IMG/VR virus record: IMGVR_UViG_3300032334_001815
Location: 1-27,677 of that record
Source of the DNA: a virus
Length of the DNA: 27,677 nt
Direction: 5' to 3' (one strand)
The translations under genes and the position numbers were made by a program. The notes under the pieces were generated by a model. It worked only from the letters and a program-made list of their open reading frames with translations, made no database searches and had not been told where the DNA came from. This document shows positions 19,740 through 26,484 of this stretch, piece by piece (the stretch's first letter is position 1; each line of letters starts with the position of its first letter).

Positions 19740-19746
19740 ATAAATA
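19740..19746 (-). promoter_or_regulatory. TATTTAT box, 4 nt before ATG
   Basis: The minus strand reads GCCTATTTAT, then GGAT, then the ATG at 19735. It directly follows the terminator at 19750-19778. Confidence 0.6.
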
Positions 19747-19749
19747 GGC

Positions 19750-19778
19750 AAAAAAAAATCCCATTACTGGGACTTTTT
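19750..19778 (-). terminator. Rho-independent terminator
   Basis: Minus strand: AAAAAGTCCCA, loop GTAA, TGGGATTTTT, i.e. a stem with one mismatch followed by U. It overlaps the stop of the 19764-20189 gene. Confidence 0.7.
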
Positions 19779-20189
19779 ATTTAAACTATGACGAAAGGGA
19801 AGATACCATTCATAATAAAAGAAGTTATTCCATTTGAAATGCTTATCAACATCATTTATAAATTGAGTTAAATAATCCTTCAATTCTTCAATTTCTTCAT
19901 CGGTATTATTTTTAGCATCAAATGTTGTTTCTTTGTATGTCAATTTACCATCAACATACTTATCAAATATTGAACCGTTATGATCCTTTGAATAAAACTC
20001 TTTTATTTTTTTAAGAACTACATCAATACCTTCAGTTTTGATTGAACCATAACTCACATAATATGAAGGGAAATCACAAATCTCGAACAATTGTTCATCT
20101 TTTAATTTCTGTGTTGGCAACTTATATTTTAAATCAGTTGAAACCCAAAAACTATACCAAATACTATTACTCCATCTTGAATATGCCAT
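19764..20189 (-). CDS. Conserved phage protein, SRWSNSIWY type (141 aa)
   Basis: The start MAYSRWSNSIWYSFWVS resembles an orphan family of T4-like and other large phages that begins SRW.NS.WY.FW. The middle carries charged helices (KTEGIDVVLKKIKEFY, DEEIEELKDYLTQF), and the end has WNNFFYYEWYLPFRH. No catalytic motif is known. It is a single-gene unit with its own TATTTAT box (4 nt) and terminator. Confidence 0.65.
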   Translation of the reverse strand: MAYSRWSNSIWYSFWVSTDLKYKLPTQKLKDEQLFEICDFPSYYVSYGSIKTEGIDVVLKKIKEFYSKDHNGSIFDKYVDGKLTYKETTFDAKNNTDEEIEELKDYLTQFINDVDKHFKWNNFFYYEWYLPFRHSLNKKSQ

Positions 20190-20193
20190 ACAA

Positions 20194-20200
20194 ATAAATA
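20194..20200 (-). promoter_or_regulatory. TATTTAT box, 4 nt before ATG
   Basis: The minus strand reads TAATATTTAT, then TTGT, then the ATG at 20189. It begins right after the stop of the upstream phosphoesterase gene. Confidence 0.6.
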
Positions 20201-20884
20201 TTAGGTTCTTAATCTTTCTTCGTGATGATCGGATGGCAATGATAGTTTTCTTATTGGTTGATTTTCCATAATTGATAAAACCTCTTCCAATGAAATAGGA
20301 TCCATATTATTACCATCAATACCAATATCCATACCTTTACCCTCTGAAAGCCTTTTATGTGGAGGTAAATGAACGTGTCCGTGTAAATGTATCACACCTT
20401 CATTCATATTCTTCCAAGAAGCAATTGGATAGTGAGATATTTCGAATATATGAACAATCTTAGGGTCTTTTTTACTTTCCTTATCCATTTCAACGTGAAG
20501 GGTTAAGATATCATTTACTGACTTGAAATAGTTTTTCACACCACCTTTATTACGTTCTATGTGGTGATCGTGATTACCCAATACCAAGTGAATATTCTTA
20601 CAAACAATTCTATTACGGAATATCTCAATGTTTTCAAATCCACCAAATGAAAAATCCCCTGAATGGATAAGAATATCATTCTCACCAACCGAAGCATTTA
20701 AACCAGCAACAATCCTTGCGTTCATTTGTTCAAGTGTGTTAAATGGACGTGTTTGATTGATAGGTGTTTCACCATCATAAGTTTTCCAATTACTTACACC
20801 TCGACATATGTTCTTGTGCCCATAGTGAGTATCCGAAGTAAAGAATAGCTTTTGTCCTTTTTCTAATGTTATTTTCATTTCCAT
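20201..20884 (-). CDS. Calcineurin-like metallophosphoesterase (227 aa)
   Basis: All metal-site motifs are in order: FTSDTHYGHKN (about residues 15-25), HSGDFSFGG, VLGNHDHH, ISHYP and LHGHVH. Length and order match the phage and bacterial calcineurin-like phosphoesterase superfamily. The in vivo substrate (nucleotide, nucleic acid end or phosphoprotein) cannot be told. The start at 20884 (MEMKITL) is taken because the host-type promoter TTTG-N19-TATATTTG ends only 4 nt before it. Confidence 0.88.
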   Translation of the reverse strand: MEMKITLEKGQKLFFTSDTHYGHKNICRGVSNWKTYDGETPINQTRPFNTLEQMNARIVAGLNASVGENDILIHSGDFSFGGFENIEIFRNRIVCKNIHLVLGNHDHHIERNKGGVKNYFKSVNDILTLHVEMDKESKKDPKIVHIFEISHYPIASWKNMNEGVIHLHGHVHLPPHKRLSEGKGMDIGIDGNNMDPISLEEVLSIMENQPIRKLSLPSDHHEERLRT

Positions 20885-20888
20885 ATTA

Positions 20889-20919
20889 CAAATATACAAA
20901 AAAGGTTTGAATTAACAAA
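20889..20919 (-). promoter_or_regulatory. Host-type promoter with -33 inside a terminator
   Basis: Minus strand TTTG (20919-20916), 19 nt, TATATTTG (20896-20889). The TTTG is part of the stem of the preceding terminator. Confidence 0.7.
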
Positions 20920-20927
20920 CCTTTTTT
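20898..20927 (-). terminator. Rho-independent terminator
   Basis: A 12 bp stem AAAAAAGGTTTG / CAAACCTTTTTT with loop AATTAA, ending in U on the minus strand, 2 nt behind the 20930-21301 gene. Confidence 0.8.
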
Positions 20928-20929
20928 AA

Positions 20930-21301
20930 TTAATCTTCATCCTCATCATAACTTTCATCTTCATCATCATAATAAAAGTATCCTTGAAACTCACAATTTT
21001 CAGGTTCTTCTTCAATCCATTCCCAATTTGGACTTTCAGATAAGTTTGGTGCGATATATTTTTCACCGATTTCATTGAATACCAAATCAATACCAGCACT
21101 TCTATCTGAACCTAAACCATTCATTTCGGCTAATAATTCGTAGTAATCCTTACCACCGAACTCACCATAACCATCATAGTTTTCTTCTTTCCAAATATTA
21201 CCTTGATTGTCAGTCATATAGACAGGGAATGTAGGTAATGTGCTGTATTGATTAGCAATACTTTTTTTTGTGTCTTGTGTTTTCCAGCTAAAAAATCCCA
21301 T
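20930..21301 (-). CDS. Conserved phage protein, MGFFSWKT type, acidic tail (123 aa)
   Basis: The start MGFFSWKTQDTKKSIAN matches an uncharacterised family found in many phages (MGFFSW.T.DT..SI). Further conserved blocks are VYMTDNQGN, YDGYGEFGGKDYYELLAEMN and GIDLVF. The C-terminus is strongly acidic (YYDDEDESYDEDED), which could mimic nucleic acid. It has a good host-type promoter and its own terminator, so it is probably expressed early as a single unit. Confidence 0.75.
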   Translation of the reverse strand: MGFFSWKTQDTKKSIANQYSTLPTFPVYMTDNQGNIWKEENYDGYGEFGGKDYYELLAEMNGLGSDRSAGIDLVFNEIGEKYIAPNLSESPNWEWIEEEPENCEFQGYFYYDDEDESYDEDED

Positions 21302-21321
21302 AGTTTTTATTATTTATGAAA

Positions 21322-21353
21322 CAAAGATAAGGAAGATATTTTATATTTCCAAA
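21322..21353 (-). promoter_or_regulatory. Host-type promoter of the MGFFSW gene
   Basis: Minus strand TTTG (21353-21350), 20 nt, TATCTTTG (21329-21322), with about 20 nt to the ATG. Confidence 0.75.
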
Positions 21354-21362
21354 TATTTTTTT

Positions 21363-21563
21363 CTATTTAAAAATTAATGATATGATACCAGCAAAAATAA
21401 TGATTAATAAAACAATCGCGATTGGTATCCATAATGGAGAAAATACCCACCACCAACTCCAAGTAGCAACAATTCCCCAACCACCCAATTTAAGAGTTAA
21501 AAATATAAGGAAAAGTATTGTCCCAATCCCTAATCCTGATTTCTTTGAACTATTATCCGACAT
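21363..21563 (-). CDS. Small membrane protein (66 aa)
   Basis: After a polar start (MSDNSSKKSG) there are two hydrophobic segments (IGTILFLIFLTLKLGGW and PIAIVLLIIIFAGIISLIF) joined by a Trp-rich loop (ATWSWWWVFSPLW). Insertion in the inner membrane is clear; the function is not. It lies 7 nt downstream of another small membrane gene and shares its promoter. Confidence 0.65.
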   Translation of the reverse strand: MSDNSSKKSGLGIGTILFLIFLTLKLGGWGIVATWSWWWVFSPLWIPIAIVLLIIIFAGIISLIFK

Positions 21564-21570
21564 AATCTTT

Positions 21571-21813
21571 TTATTTGTTTTTAACTAATTTAACTAAATA
21601 AAGTATTGATTTAAGTAAGAAATATATGAAAATGAATGTTACCATTAACATCAAAACCCACCACATCGGTAATAATAACAATTTCCAACCAAAAACCACC
21701 GGAGCACCCCAATCTACCAATCTGAAAACTTTATAAGTTATCAAAAAGAATAAAACACTCATCAATGTTGTAAACACTAACATCGTTCCATTTTCTAAAA
21801 ATTTATTTTTCAT
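21571..21813 (-). CDS. Small membrane protein (80 aa)
   Basis: Two to three hydrophobic segments (MLVFTTLMSVLFFLITY, then a Trp-containing middle, then VLMLMVTFIFIYFLLKSILY) with a basic C-terminus. It pairs with the 66 aa membrane protein just downstream under one host-type promoter (TTTG-N20-TATCTTTG). Such pairs in phages may be holin/antiholin or immunity proteins, but there is no specific evidence here. Confidence 0.65.
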   Translation of the reverse strand: MKNKFLENGTMLVFTTLMSVLFFLITYKVFRLVDWGAPVVFGWKLLLLPMWWVLMLMVTFIFIYFLLKSILYLVKLVKNK

Positions 21814-21833
21814 ATTTTTTTATTTTAATATCA

Positions 21834-21865
21834 CAAAGATACATAACATTTTTATTATTTTCAAA
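21834..21865 (-). promoter_or_regulatory. Host-type promoter of the membrane-protein pair
   Basis: Minus strand TTTG (21865-21862), 20 nt, TATCTTTG (21841-21834). Its -33 element abuts the plus-strand TATTTAT box at 21866. Confidence 0.75.
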
Positions 21866-21872
21866 TATTTAT
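21866..21872 (+). promoter_or_regulatory. TATTTAT box, 4 nt before ATG (+ strand)
   Basis: The plus strand reads AAATATTTAT, then TTAT, then the ATG at 21877. One of two clear plus-strand copies, showing that the box follows gene orientation. Confidence 0.6.
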
Positions 21873-21876
21873 TTAT

Positions 21877-22248
21877 ATGATTTCAATTATTTTCATAATA
21901 TTAGCAGGAATATTTAACGCATCTATGGATGTAGTCACTTATAGATGGGAAAAATCTTTCTTTAAAAAACATTTAAACAAATATTCACAATTCTTTAACC
22001 CAAAGAAATCTTGGACAAATAAATATAAACATGGTGTCGCTGGTTTGGGTGAAAAGTTCCCATTCTCAACATCAGCATTTGTATTCCTTACTGACTGGTG
22101 GCATCTTGCTAAATGTATTATGATACTTTGTATTTCATTAGCAATAGTATTCTACTCACCAATAATCGGAATAATTGATTTTCTTATCTATTATATCCTT
22201 TTCAGTGCTTCATTCCACACTTTCTTTGTTTGGGTTTTAGTAGATTAA
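21877..22248 (+). CDS. Membrane protein (123 aa)
   Basis: An N-terminal hydrophobic segment (ISIIFIILAGIFNASMD), a polar central loop with KKSWTNKYKHG, and two C-terminal hydrophobic segments (MILCISLAIVFYSPII; FLIYYILFSASFHTFF). Topology with three spans is likely. I recall similar small membrane proteins in Bacteroidota phages but no function. It is convergent with the 22245-22541 gene, overlapping by 4 nt at the stops. Confidence 0.65.
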   Translation: MISIIFIILAGIFNASMDVVTYRWEKSFFKKHLNKYSQFFNPKKSWTNKYKHGVAGLGEKFPFSTSAFVFLTDWWHLAKCIMILCISLAIVFYSPIIGIIDFLIYYILFSASFHTFFVWVLVD

Positions 22249-22541
22249 ATATTTTCATTATCCCAATTCATAGGGACACCATTTTTTAAGTTTTTAGGTT
22301 TTTCTGGTGCTGAACCACCAAAATATATCATATCCCAATCATTAGGTATGTAATTTTTAATATCAAATGGAACTAAATATACCCCATAATCATCACTCAA
22401 TTCGTATATTTCACTAAAACCATTATTTACCTGTCCATAGATTTTTAATATATCATTGATATCAATACCACCTATTTTATTTAATTCTTCCACGTTCTTT
22501 AGTTTTAATTTGTTTAACATCATATAATTTAAGAAACTCAT
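22245..22541 (-). CDS. Small protein with the C-terminal NG.P..W..E tail (98 aa)
   Basis: The body includes LNKIGGIDINDILKIYGQ and a beta-rich GVYLVPFDIKNYIP. The end is NLKNGVPMNWDNENI, a variant of the tail found on four other proteins here. The start at 22541 overlaps the upstream gene by 65 nt; the ATG pair at 22523 or 22520 would shorten that overlap. It has no membrane segment. Function is unknown. Confidence 0.6.
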   Translation of the reverse strand: MSFLNYMMLNKLKLKNVEELNKIGGIDINDILKIYGQVNNGFSEIYELSDDYGVYLVPFDIKNYIPNDWDMIYFGGSAPEKPKNLKNGVPMNWDNENI

Positions 22542-22659
22542 CCACAGGTAATTTCTTTATTTCAGCAAAAAACTCAATAGCTTCCTGCAATTCTTCTTGT
22601 GTTTCAGTCAATCCAATAACCTCATCACTACCTTTGTTGGTAAAAACAAACTTTTTCAT
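22477..22659 (-). CDS. Small helical protein (60 aa)
   Basis: A short strand (KKFVFTNKGSDEVIG) is followed by a helix ETQEELQEAIEFFAEIKKLP and a basic tail. It lies 17 nt after the 22677-23264 gene and overlaps the next gene. No homologue is recognised. Confidence 0.5.
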   Translation of the reverse strand: MKKFVFTNKGSDEVIGLTETQEELQEAIEFFAEIKKLPVDEFLKLYDVKQIKTKERGRIK

Positions 22660-22676
22660 ATTATAATAGTATTAAA

Positions 22677-23264
22677 TTATTTTGAATAATACAATAGTGT
22701 TGGTGAGTTTTTTTTCACCTCCACATCAGGGTATTTCTCCCTAAATTGAACAATGTTAAATGGTTTGGTTATTAAATGACATCCATTTAAAGTTTTTATC
22801 ACACCAATTATCTTATCAGGGTCATAAGGCTTACAATTATGTTCAATATGAGCCATCATCAATGGACTTGGAAACTCCATATCATCCACATCAATTAACC
22901 ATTTCTTTTCTTTATCAGATGAATATGCTGAAGCCACACTATCAAATACTTTCTTAGCGGATTTAAAACTCTTAGCTAATATTACATCTGTTAGTTTCTT
23001 CATTGAATGGTAAGCACACTTTTCAAAACTCCTTTTATTTAGATTGATGTAAGCCCTGGCGTTATGTAATTCACAAAGGGTGACAATCTCTTTCTTCTTC
23101 ATATCAAGATAGTCAATAGAACTTATAGCATATGATTTAACCATATAGTTATTTGTCTTTAATTCAGGATTTTCCTTACGCCTTTGAATTATCTGAACGT
23201 AATAGAAATCATCTGAACTATCAAATGTTAAGTATTGTTTTATTTGTTCAAAATTGTCTATCAT
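22677..23264 (-). CDS. Unknown phage protein with DVDD and THLIT-like motifs (195 aa)
   Basis: Conserved-looking blocks are FYYVQIIQRRKENPE, ARAYINLNKRSF, WLIDVDDMEF and TLNGCHLITKPFN. The series (basic block, h-D-h-D-D, then h..nG.HlIT.PF) recalls the active site layout of archaeo-eukaryotic primase-like proteins, and I have seen similar orphans in large phages. This is only a motif-level resemblance. A host-type promoter precedes it, with the -33 in the loop of the upstream terminator. Confidence 0.6.
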   Translation of the reverse strand: MIDNFEQIKQYLTFDSSDDFYYVQIIQRRKENPELKTNNYMVKSYAISSIDYLDMKKKEIVTLCELHNARAYINLNKRSFEKCAYHSMKKLTDVILAKSFKSAKKVFDSVASAYSSDKEKKWLIDVDDMEFPSPLMMAHIEHNCKPYDPDKIIGVIKTLNGCHLITKPFNIVQFREKYPDVEVKKNSPTLLYYSK

Positions 23265-23268
23265 ACAA

Positions 23269-23300
23269 CAAAAATAAAAAAAAATACCCGACTAAACAAA
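23269..23300 (-). promoter_or_regulatory. Host-type promoter with -33 in a terminator loop
   Basis: Minus strand TTTG (23300-23297), 20 nt, TATTTTTG (23276-23269), 5 nt before the ATG at 23264. Confidence 0.7.
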
Positions 23301-23311
23301 TAATCGGGTAT
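23272..23311 (-). terminator. Rho-independent terminator
   Basis: Stem ATACCCGA / TCGGGTAT with a 12 nt loop, followed on the minus strand by a long U-rich tract. It ends the 23324-23614 gene and overlaps the next promoter. Confidence 0.75.
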
Positions 23312-23323
23312 AATTCTTTTAAG

Positions 23324-23614
23324 TTATTGATTTCCAATAGGGATTTGTTTAAGTTTTTCAATTGAAATAATCCGTTTTCCACCATCATTTACATCTGCTA
23401 ACATATCAAAAACACCTTGATTTTGTATGTTCATAAAGACATAATACAGATACTCTGGAAGTAATACATCGGTTCTAATTACTTTAACACCAATGTTTTC
23501 AGGTGAGAATGTTTTAACTGGCTTACCAATTTCATTTCTACTACCTTTTTTAACTAACCAAAAATCCGCTTCAGGGAAGTTGGTTTTGAATTCACATAAA
23601 TCTCCTATTGTCAT
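23324..23614 (-). CDS. HsdS-like specificity-domain fragment (96 aa)
   Basis: The segment DVLLPEYLYYVFMNIQNQGVF followed by a short C-terminal SIEKLKQIPIG matches the end of a type I restriction target-recognition domain (L.P.YLYY.......I..L...PIP). The N-terminal DFWLVKKGSRNEIGKPVK is also typical of a small stand-alone family in phages. At 96 aa it is far below a full HsdS (two TRDs), and no methylase or restriction subunit is near. It has a host-type promoter and its own terminator. It may be a DNA-binding orphan or anti-restriction factor. Confidence 0.6.
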   Translation of the reverse strand: MTIGDLCEFKTNFPEADFWLVKKGSRNEIGKPVKTFSPENIGVKVIRTDVLLPEYLYYVFMNIQNQGVFDMLADVNDGGKRIISIEKLKQIPIGNQ

Positions 23615-23618
23615 AATA

Positions 23619-23649
23619 CAAAAATAATAAAGTTTTTCAATTATACAAA
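23619..23649 (-). promoter_or_regulatory. Host-type promoter of the HsdS-like gene
   Basis: Minus strand TTTG (23649-23646), 19 nt, TATTTTTG (23626-23619), 4 nt before the ATG. Confidence 0.75.
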
Positions 23650-23653
23650 AAAA

Positions 23654-24478
23654 TTATGATAATAAAGCATAATATTCTTTGAAGTGTTTTAATCTGTCCG
23701 AAAGCCCTATAACCCCGCCATTTACTCTTTTTGTAACAGCCGTAACAGTCGCCTCATCAGCACCTTTATCACATATTTCCCATAATTTGTTTGAATTAAA
23801 GAAATATGCCGCAGAAGCCAATGGATATTTAGTTGCTACTAAATCTGGGTTAGCGATACAATCTTCACCAATGAACTTTGTAAATCCTTGATAGTTAGCT
23901 TTACCAGTTAACTGGATAAAACCTCTTCCTCTGAACTTGTATCCTTCACCTGAATTTTCATCACCATTACCCATTCTTGAAGCATATACTTTAGAAGCGA
24001 TTTTCTGTGGGTTTCTTGCATAACCCTCAGCCAATGTTCCAGGGAAATACTTAGGGAATATCTTCTTCAAACCATCAGCTGAATAGTTTAAGTTTTCTTG
24101 TGTTGCTTTAAAACCACCGCTTTCGTGTCCGCATTGTGCTAAGAAATGAGCCAATCTTAAATTGTTTGTGATGTTGAACTTAGCTGCTGTATCAGGGATT
24201 TGAGCCAATACTGAATCAGGAACATGTCCTTTTAATTTATCCAATTTAAAACTTGAAGCTGGAATTGCAGTTGTTGTAGGTGCAGGTGCTGCCACTTCAC
24301 CGAACATTGCTTTCCAAGTTCCATCACCGACAATACCATCAGCACTTAAATTATTCTTTGATTGCCATTCTTTAACAAGTTTTTCTGTTCCTGCACCGAA
24401 AATACCATCAGCTGCAGTTCCTAATTTTGCTTGGAGTTTTTTTACATCTTCTCCAGTAGATCCTACTTTTAATAACAT
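23654..24478 (-). CDS. GH19-type endolysin with N-terminal peptidoglycan-binding domain (274 aa)
   Basis: Residues 3-58 form a PG_binding_1 domain (LKVGSTGEDVKKLQAKLG, then DGIFGAGTEKLVKEWQ and DGIVGDGTW). An Ala/Pro/Thr linker follows. Residues 80-274 are a GH19 chitinase/lysozyme domain with AHFLAQCGHESGGF (catalytic Glu119) and GYKFRGRGFIQLTG (179-192). It cleaves the glycan strands of peptidoglycan at lysis. There is no signal peptide, so a holin is needed. It lies next to a peptidase gene that would cut the stem peptides. Confidence 0.92.
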   Translation of the reverse strand: MLLKVGSTGEDVKKLQAKLGTAADGIFGAGTEKLVKEWQSKNNLSADGIVGDGTWKAMFGEVAAPAPTTTAIPASSFKLDKLKGHVPDSVLAQIPDTAAKFNITNNLRLAHFLAQCGHESGGFKATQENLNYSADGLKKIFPKYFPGTLAEGYARNPQKIASKVYASRMGNGDENSGEGYKFRGRGFIQLTGKANYQGFTKFIGEDCIANPDLVATKYPLASAAYFFNSNKLWEICDKGADEATVTAVTKRVNGGVIGLSDRLKHFKEYYALLS

Positions 24479-24506
24479 AGTTTGTTAGTTTTTATTTATT
24501 AGTTTA

Positions 24507-25016
24507 TTATATATTTACATATTTTGTTCCAGGTATAAAATCACCAGCATTATACTTAGCAAGTAATGTTCTCCAATCATATCCTGATTTCTCTAAATGA
24601 GGTGAATCTTTAAACTTCCAATCACCACCCCAAGTATATCCGTGTCTTTTATAGATATTTACAACCTCCATCCAATCAGGTTTACCATCCTTATCAAAAT
24701 CTTTTACATCATCCCAACTAGCACCACCATTTACCAATAAAACAATATCAAAAGCTAATCCGTAATTATGAATTGATTGTCCTCCCTTTGCTTTGGTAAC
24801 AATACCTAATTTTTTTCCATTACTATCAAATAGTTTTGTTCTACCTTGAGCGTATAAAGCATCTTGTTCTTGAAATGTTCTTAATGTATAAGCGAACCTA
24901 CAAGTTATGTTAGTTAAAGTTGGAACCACTTCATTTAAATAAATGTCTTTAACTTCTTGTCTAATTTTTGGATGAAGGGTATCAATCCTACTTAGTGTAA
25001 TATTATCTATTGCCAT
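24507..25016 (-). CDS. M15-type L-alanyl-D-glutamate / D,D-peptidase (169 aa)
   Basis: The zinc-site motif SIHNYGLAFDIVL (His83, Asp90) and the second block WGGDWKFKDSPHLE (His140) are those of Peptidase_M15_4 enzymes such as the T5 endolysin and CwlK. The length fits a single catalytic domain without a binding module. It is a second cell-wall enzyme, complementing the GH19 glycosidase 29 nt downstream. Upstream lie a purine-rich SD (AAGAGGA) and a TATTTAT box. Confidence 0.9.
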   Translation of the reverse strand: MAIDNITLSRIDTLHPKIRQEVKDIYLNEVVPTLTNITCRFAYTLRTFQEQDALYAQGRTKLFDSNGKKLGIVTKAKGGQSIHNYGLAFDIVLLVNGGASWDDVKDFDKDGKPDWMEVVNIYKRHGYTWGGDWKFKDSPHLEKSGYDWRTLLAKYNAGDFIPGTKYVNI

Positions 25017-25023
25017 ATCTATA

Positions 25024-25030
25024 TCCTCTT
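25024..25030 (-). promoter_or_regulatory. Shine-Dalgarno-like site of the M15 peptidase
   Basis: AAGAGGA on the minus strand, 7 nt before the ATG at 25016. Here the TATTTAT box is further upstream, so this mRNA has a leader. Confidence 0.5.
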
Positions 25031-25031
25031 T

Positions 25032-25038
25032 ATAAATA
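25032..25038 (-). promoter_or_regulatory. TATTTAT box of the M15 peptidase (15 nt before ATG)
   Basis: The minus strand reads AAACTATTTAT, then 15 nt with an SD before the ATG. The larger distance, filled by an SD, argues that the box acts in transcription and not as a ribosome site. Confidence 0.5.
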
Positions 25039-25060
25039 GTTTAATTTTTAATTTGGGATA

Positions 25061-25067
25061 TATTTAT
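25061..25067 (+). promoter_or_regulatory. TATTTAT box, 4 nt before ATG (+ strand)
   Basis: The plus strand reads GATATATTTAT, then AGAT, then the ATG at 25072. It is divergent from the box at 25032-25038, with 22 nt between them. Confidence 0.6.
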
Positions 25068-25071
25068 AGAT

Positions 25072-26478
25072 ATGAGTTTAAGAACGTTGATTGAAAGTAT
25101 ATTATTAGAGAATGAAATAGATAATATCATTAATAACAAGAAAAAAGAATTAGAAAAATCTGAAATTGGTTTATCTATTGGTTTTAGTGATACTTTTGAT
25201 AAGTATGCTAAATTATTTACTGATAAAATACCAACACCTAAAAAATACATTTCAAAGTATTTTGATATATCTTTAGAGATTTGGAATGATTCAAATATGA
25301 CAGCAGATGAATCTTTTAATAAAGCTCTTTTGGCGTTTGAAAGATGGATGAGTTATAAAAAATCAGGTTTAATAACTAAAGATATTATGGCTCAGGATTA
25401 TGTAAGTATGTTGGATACTTTTATTGGAATAGAACAAAGAGAATATACTAAAAGGGAAGAAAATAAGATAAACACCATTTATGAAGATAAAAGATGGTTA
25501 GTCATTAAAGTAAATTCAATGTTAGCGTCTTGTAAGTATGGACAAAATACTAAATGGTGTATATCAGCAAAATCAAATAATAGATATATAGGATATTCAA
25601 AAGATAATTTAATTTATTTTATTATCGATAAAAATGATAGGGCTCATGATGAAGATAACTTATATAAAATTGCTATTTTAGTTAATAGGAAATCAAATAA
25701 AATTGAGTTTTGGGATGCTAGTGATGAGTTATTAACTCCGCAAGAAGCTAATATTGTTAGAAGATATATCCCTGAAATAATTGAAGCTATTGGGAAAGAT
25801 GCTATATTAGCTAAAGATGATGTTACAAAAGATTTTATTAAGAATGAACTCGATGATTATTCATTAAAATCTATTAAAGATTATAAAAGAACACAATTAT
25901 ATTATAAGACTGATGGATTTAAATTAATATTCGAAAAACCAAATACTAATCATTTTATAGAGGTTGATGTAAATATAGAAAATAATAGTATATCACCAAC
26001 ATTTTATGTTAAAGAAATGATAAATAATAAAGAAACAGGTGAAAGATATTATGGGGAAGAATATTCTATAATTAGTATTGTAAGTAATGAAAAAATAACA
26101 AAAAGTAATTTCAAAAAATTATTAAGAGAATTGGTTATTGATTTATTAAAAAAACCTGAAGTTGTAAAATACTTTAAAGAAAATCCTAAAGAATATTTCA
26201 AAAGTGTTGATTTATATAAAGATATTGAAAACTTCACAGGTAAAGTCCCACAAGAAGCTTTCATTAAAGCCGTTAAACTATTAAAAGAAAAGGGTGAGCA
26301 AAATATAACAACAATAAGAAGAATTGTTGATCCAAAATTACAAGCATCTCATAATGTAAAACCTTTATTGAAATCATTGTATAACTTTGGTTTAATTACA
26401 TTGGAAAGAAGGGGTAATAATGTAATGATTATTCCTACACCTAAACTAATTAAAACCCCATTAAATAAGATTATTTAA
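25072..26478 (+). CDS. Tagged large protein with WC motif and C-terminal winged-helix-like region (468 aa)
   Basis: The start MSLRTLIESILLENEID is an amphipathic helix with an L-L-E site. A helical N-terminal third follows. Residues 140-215 contain RWLVIKVNSMLASCKYGQNT, KWCIS, LIYFIIDKND and YKIAILV. This pattern (S...A..YG..TKWC, then LYFII and a K-A strand) is common in large phages and unassigned. The last 80 residues (VPQEAFIKAVKLLKEKGEQN ... LYNFGLITLERRGNNVMIIP) resemble a winged helix. It probably binds DNA or a host regulator, if it is injected with the tag (inference). Confidence 0.7.
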   Translation: MSLRTLIESILLENEIDNIINNKKKELEKSEIGLSIGFSDTFDKYAKLFTDKIPTPKKYISKYFDISLEIWNDSNMTADESFNKALLAFERWMSYKKSGLITKDIMAQDYVSMLDTFIGIEQREYTKREENKINTIYEDKRWLVIKVNSMLASCKYGQNTKWCISAKSNNRYIGYSKDNLIYFIIDKNDRAHDEDNLYKIAILVNRKSNKIEFWDASDELLTPQEANIVRRYIPEIIEAIGKDAILAKDDVTKDFIKNELDDYSLKSIKDYKRTQLYYKTDGFKLIFEKPNTNHFIEVDVNIENNSISPTFYVKEMINNKETGERYYGEEYSIISIVSNEKITKSNFKKLLRELVIDLLKKPEVVKYFKENPKEYFKSVDLYKDIENFTGKVPQEAFIKAVKLLKEKGEQNITTIRRIVDPKLQASHNVKPLLKSLYNFGLITLERRGNNVMIIPTPKLIKTPLNKII

Positions 26479-26484
26479 AAATAA

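Noticed and set aside
19736-19741. ATG at 19741 as start of the secreted nuclease
   Set aside because: It lies within the TATTTAT box; the ATG at 19735 has the usual 4 nt spacing and gives a normal signal peptide.
23324-23614. Type I restriction-modification system
   Set aside because: Only a short specificity-domain-like protein is present, with no HsdM or HsdR gene in the window.
2355-25067. Exact T4 late promoter TATAAATA
   Set aside because: TATAAATA-like sequence is seen on the strand opposite to the genes; the coding strand reads TATTTAT. The resemblance to T4 is in layout, not in sequence.
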